Shown: in pieces, positions 62,500 through 64,000 of the stretch
How the letters are laid out: each line of letters opens with the position of its first letter
Numbering within the stretch: the stretch's first letter is position 1
IMG/VR virus record: IMGVR_UViG_3300024262_000019
Location: 46,163-110,162 of that record
DNA length: 64,000 nucleotides
Source of the DNA: a virus
Reading direction: 5' to 3' (one strand)
Notes under the pieces: generated by a model
Seen by the model: only the letters and a program-made list of their open reading frames with translations
The model's database searches: none
Told to the model about the DNA's origin: nothing
Program-made: the position numbers and the translations under genes

Positions 62500-62504
62500 A
62501 TTAT

Positions 62505-62579
62505 GGCGAGTGTAGCTCAATGGTAGAGCATCCGGTTGTGGTCCGGACGACGAGGGATCGATACCCTTCACCCGCCCCA
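62505..62579 (+). tRNA. tRNA-His (GTG)
   Basis: 75 nt with G-1 opposite C73, CCA encoded. Anticodon stem TCCGG/CCGGA, loop TTGTGGT. One A-C mismatch in the acceptor stem. Confidence 0.88.
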
Positions 62580-62584
62580 ATTTA

Positions 62585-62612
62585 TTGACAATGGGATTCA
62601 GATCTATAGAGT
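62585..62612 (+). promoter_or_regulatory. Possible promoter before the small membrane protein
   Basis: TTGACAATGGG at 62585; TATAGA follows after 14 bases or TAGAGT after 16. Same -35 block as at 61798 and 63709. Confidence 0.5.
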
Positions 62613-62624
62613 GGTCCGCTACCT

Positions 62625-62861
62625 ATGACTATAGATATCCCTATATGGATGGCAGCTGCGATATCTATCGTAGCCTTCTTTGGCTACATGGCTATAGGGC
62701 TGATCGTCACCCTTGAGACAGATCGTCTCAAAATGGGAAGTCTTGATGAGAAGTTCATCATCCCTATCCTGGTCACATGGCCAGTCACTATTCCCGTATT
62801 GCTCATGCTGGAAACCTGGGCCAAGAGGCGACGGGAAGAGAACAAGCTAAACGGACTATAA
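62625..62861 (+). CDS. Two-helix membrane protein in the tRNA region
   Basis: 78 aa. Helix 1 about residues 7-29 (IWMAAAISIVAFFGYMAIGLIV), helix 2 about 45-62 (FIIPILVTWPVTIPVLLML), then a basic end (WAKRRREENKLNGL). Ribosome site weak, but a promoter-like TTGACA lies 35 bases upstream. Could be an inner-membrane exclusion or lysis factor; unknown. Confidence 0.62.
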   Translation: MTIDIPIWMAAAISIVAFFGYMAIGLIVTLETDRLKMGSLDEKFIIPILVTWPVTIPVLLMLETWAKRRREENKLNGL

Positions 62862-62864
62862 TTT

Positions 62865-62910
62865 GCGGGTATCGTCTAACGGTAGGGCCTCGTAGGATCT
62901 GCTACCATAC
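62865..62910 (+). pseudogene. 5' half of a tRNA gene, truncated beside an HNH gene
   Basis: GCGGGTA as acceptor strand, TC, then the D-arm GTCTAACGGTAGGGC, identical for 13 bases to that of tRNA-Gln (59824). After a distorted anticodon arm (GTAG-GATCTG-CTAC) the HNH coding sequence begins and no matching TACCCGC 3' strand follows in the window. Confidence 0.65.
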
Positions 62911-62916
62911 TCCTGT

Positions 62917-63648
62917 ATGGGAAATGGCAAATGTAAATACTGCGGCTTCGATCTCCCTGGGGGAAGGATGTCCGGGGCTCATATAACTAATTGCAGTGAA
63001 AATCCGAACCGTCATGCAATTCGTAAAAAGATAGCAAAGTCAGCAACGAAGAGGATCCCATTTACCCTGGACTGCAGCGTTTGTTATGAGCCATATGTAC
63101 AGGAGATCACGCCAAAGGCTCTAGAGAATGGTCGCTACAAGAAATGCTGTTCGCTTGTGTGCTCATCATCTATAGGACAGAGGGCCAGCAGAAGGAATAG
63201 GGAAGAGCTTGCCAAATTTGGTGTTGATGGTCGCCGGTGTGGCTGCGGGGAGAGGAAGGCTAGAAGATCTAAGAGCTGCCAGTTGTGCTCAAGGAAGAAA
63301 TTGCTAATTGCATCCTTGCAGGAAACGCTGGGGAGTCTCAAAGGTAAAGCCAAAGGTCGGGCTAGGCATATGTTCCAAGGTGTACGGAATAATGCCCATA
63401 GGGTTGTTGATATACTCAATGTTGGATCATTGAATTCATGTAGGAGGGCAGGGTGTGAATACAAGGTTCACGCCGAGCTTGCACATCTCAGGGATATATC
63501 AAGCTTCCCTGACTCAGCCATTCTTGGCGAGATCAACGATACTAAGAACCTGGCATTGCTATGCAGGAATTGTCACTGGGAATATGACAATGGTCTTATC
63601 GGAGACGGAGAGATTATATCGATTTTTGATATCGCTGGGGTGGTGTAA
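62917..63648 (+). CDS. HNH endonuclease with zinc-finger array, inserted among tRNAs
   Basis: 243 aa. N-terminal C-x2-C-x13-H-x3-C finger (CKYCGFDLPGGRMSGAHITNC), a second Cys group (CSVCYEPY ... KKCCSLVCSS), a third (CGCGERKARRSKSCQLCSRKK), then an HNH core CRRAGCEYKVHAELAHLRDI and NLALLCRNCHWEYDNG. Such modular zinc-finger HNH proteins are typical mobile endonucleases. It starts right after a truncated tRNA and ends 15 bases inside tRNA-Gly (TCC). Confidence 0.88.
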   Translation: MGNGKCKYCGFDLPGGRMSGAHITNCSENPNRHAIRKKIAKSATKRIPFTLDCSVCYEPYVQEITPKALENGRYKKCCSLVCSSSIGQRASRRNREELAKFGVDGRRCGCGERKARRSKSCQLCSRKKLLIASLQETLGSLKGKAKGRARHMFQGVRNNAHRVVDILNVGSLNSCRRAGCEYKVHAELAHLRDISSFPDSAILGEINDTKNLALLCRNCHWEYDNGLIGDGEIISIFDIAGVV

Positions 63649-63704
63649 CGGCAACACGAGTGGCTTCCATCCACTTATCGAGGGTTCGAATCCCTTCCCC
63701 AGCT
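63634..63704 (+). tRNA. tRNA-Gly (TCC)
   Basis: 71 nt, no encoded CCA. Acceptor GCTGGGG/CCCCAGC, anticodon stem AGTGG/CCACT with loop CTTCCAT, T-arm GAGGG/CCCTT with G-T closure, discriminator T. Its first 15 bases are the end of the HNH gene. Confidence 0.9.
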
Positions 63705-63708
63705 CTAA

Positions 63709-63737
63709 TTGACAATAGGCCAACCGTAGCTACGGTA
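63709..63737 (+). promoter_or_regulatory. Possible promoter with overlapping palindrome
   Basis: TTGACAATAGG at 63709. The perfect palindrome ACCGTAGCTACGGT (63723-63736) covers the spacer and -10 position, so a repressor site or hairpin leader is suggested just before ATG 63743. Confidence 0.45.
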
Positions 63738-63742
63738 GCCTG

Positions 63743-64000
63743 ATGGAAAATACAGAAGCAGAAATTGTTCATCGGCCCGAGCTAACCATCAGGGAAGTCC
63801 TGGTCACATCGGAGGTTCCAGTGCGCGACAAATCATTTGAATTCGTCACTGGCGGTAGCCGGCTCATGAAGAAAGCCAGTTTCGCAGTGAACACTGAGAC
63901 CTGGGAATGCAAAGGTGAGGTCGCTGGAGAGATCTTTGCCGACGAGAAATGGTGGGCCGACCAATGTCAGCGAGTCTCAGACCGAGTTCGCGCCAGCATT
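63743..64000 (+). CDS. Hypothetical protein (partial at window end)
   Basis: 86 codons open to the window edge from ATG 63743. MENTEAEIVHRPELTIREVLVTSEVPVRDK then FVTGGSRLMKKASFAVNTETWECKGEVAGE looks strand-rich and ordered. No family recognised. Codon use and the TTGACAAT block upstream support it as a real gene. Confidence 0.62.
   Translation, partial: MENTEAEIVHRPELTIREVLVTSEVPVRDKSFEFVTGGSRLMKKASFAVNTETWECKGEVAGEIFADEKWWADQCQRVSDRVRASI

Overview
The window is a contiguous piece of a large tailed-phage genome. A contractile tail is certain from the tail sheath gene (1-1629, minus), so this is a myovirus-type phage. Beside it lie a T4-like major capsid protein, a capsid protease fused to a scaffold, a portal and a large terminase. 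No bacterial housekeeping genes are seen. The host is bacterial (sigma70-like promoters, rho-independent terminators, an SSB-type C-terminal tail, an fMet-type tRNA). A probable lipoprotein hints at a Gram-negative host, but that is weak evidence.

Layout. From 1 to about 59.0 kb nearly every gene is on the minus strand, tightly packed, with ATGA or TAATG overlaps. From the left: tail sheath and neck/connector genes (0-9.6 kb), a free-standing LAGLIDADG endonuclease (9.7-10.5), capsid, protease-scaffold and poly-Asp protein (10.6-16), portal with intein (16-18.9), holin-like and small proteins (19-21.7), terminase with two inteins (21.7-26.1), and a cluster of three genes with an atypical kinase fold (26.2-30.9). 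Then come DNA-binding and ParB-fold proteins (31-35), recombination and repair genes (RuvC-like, Cas4-like, PD-(D/E)XK, RecA; 35-41), and replication genes (degenerate SF2 helicase, SSB-like protein, primase, DnaB-like helicase with intein, helicase loader, initiator with internal iterons; 41-50.7). Last come accessory genes (GIY-YIG protein, dual-specificity phosphatase, RlpA-like protein, ParB, GHKL ATPase, two HU/IHF proteins; 50.7-59). From 59.2 kb the direction flips. A plus-strand array of 16 tRNA genes and one broken tRNA is mixed with small genes, an HNH endonuclease and a catalytically altered relative of the capsid protease.

How it fits together. Initiator, loader, helicase, primase and SSB form a complete replication-start module, and the 23-bp iterons inside the initiator gene are a lambda-like origin candidate. 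The ParB protein and a 14-bp palindrome repeated through the window (four exact copies and one 12-bp core) may form a partition or DNA-organising system without a visible ParA. Three inteins interrupt P-loops (two in the terminase Walker A motif only six residues apart, one in the helicase), and a fourth interrupts the portal. Packaging, replication and capsid assembly therefore all depend on protein splicing. Several transcription units are separated by a terminator followed within about 5-10 bp by a TTGACA-type promoter.

Limits: all assignments come from reading the sequence and motifs; no database search was possible. Many small genes remain of unknown function.
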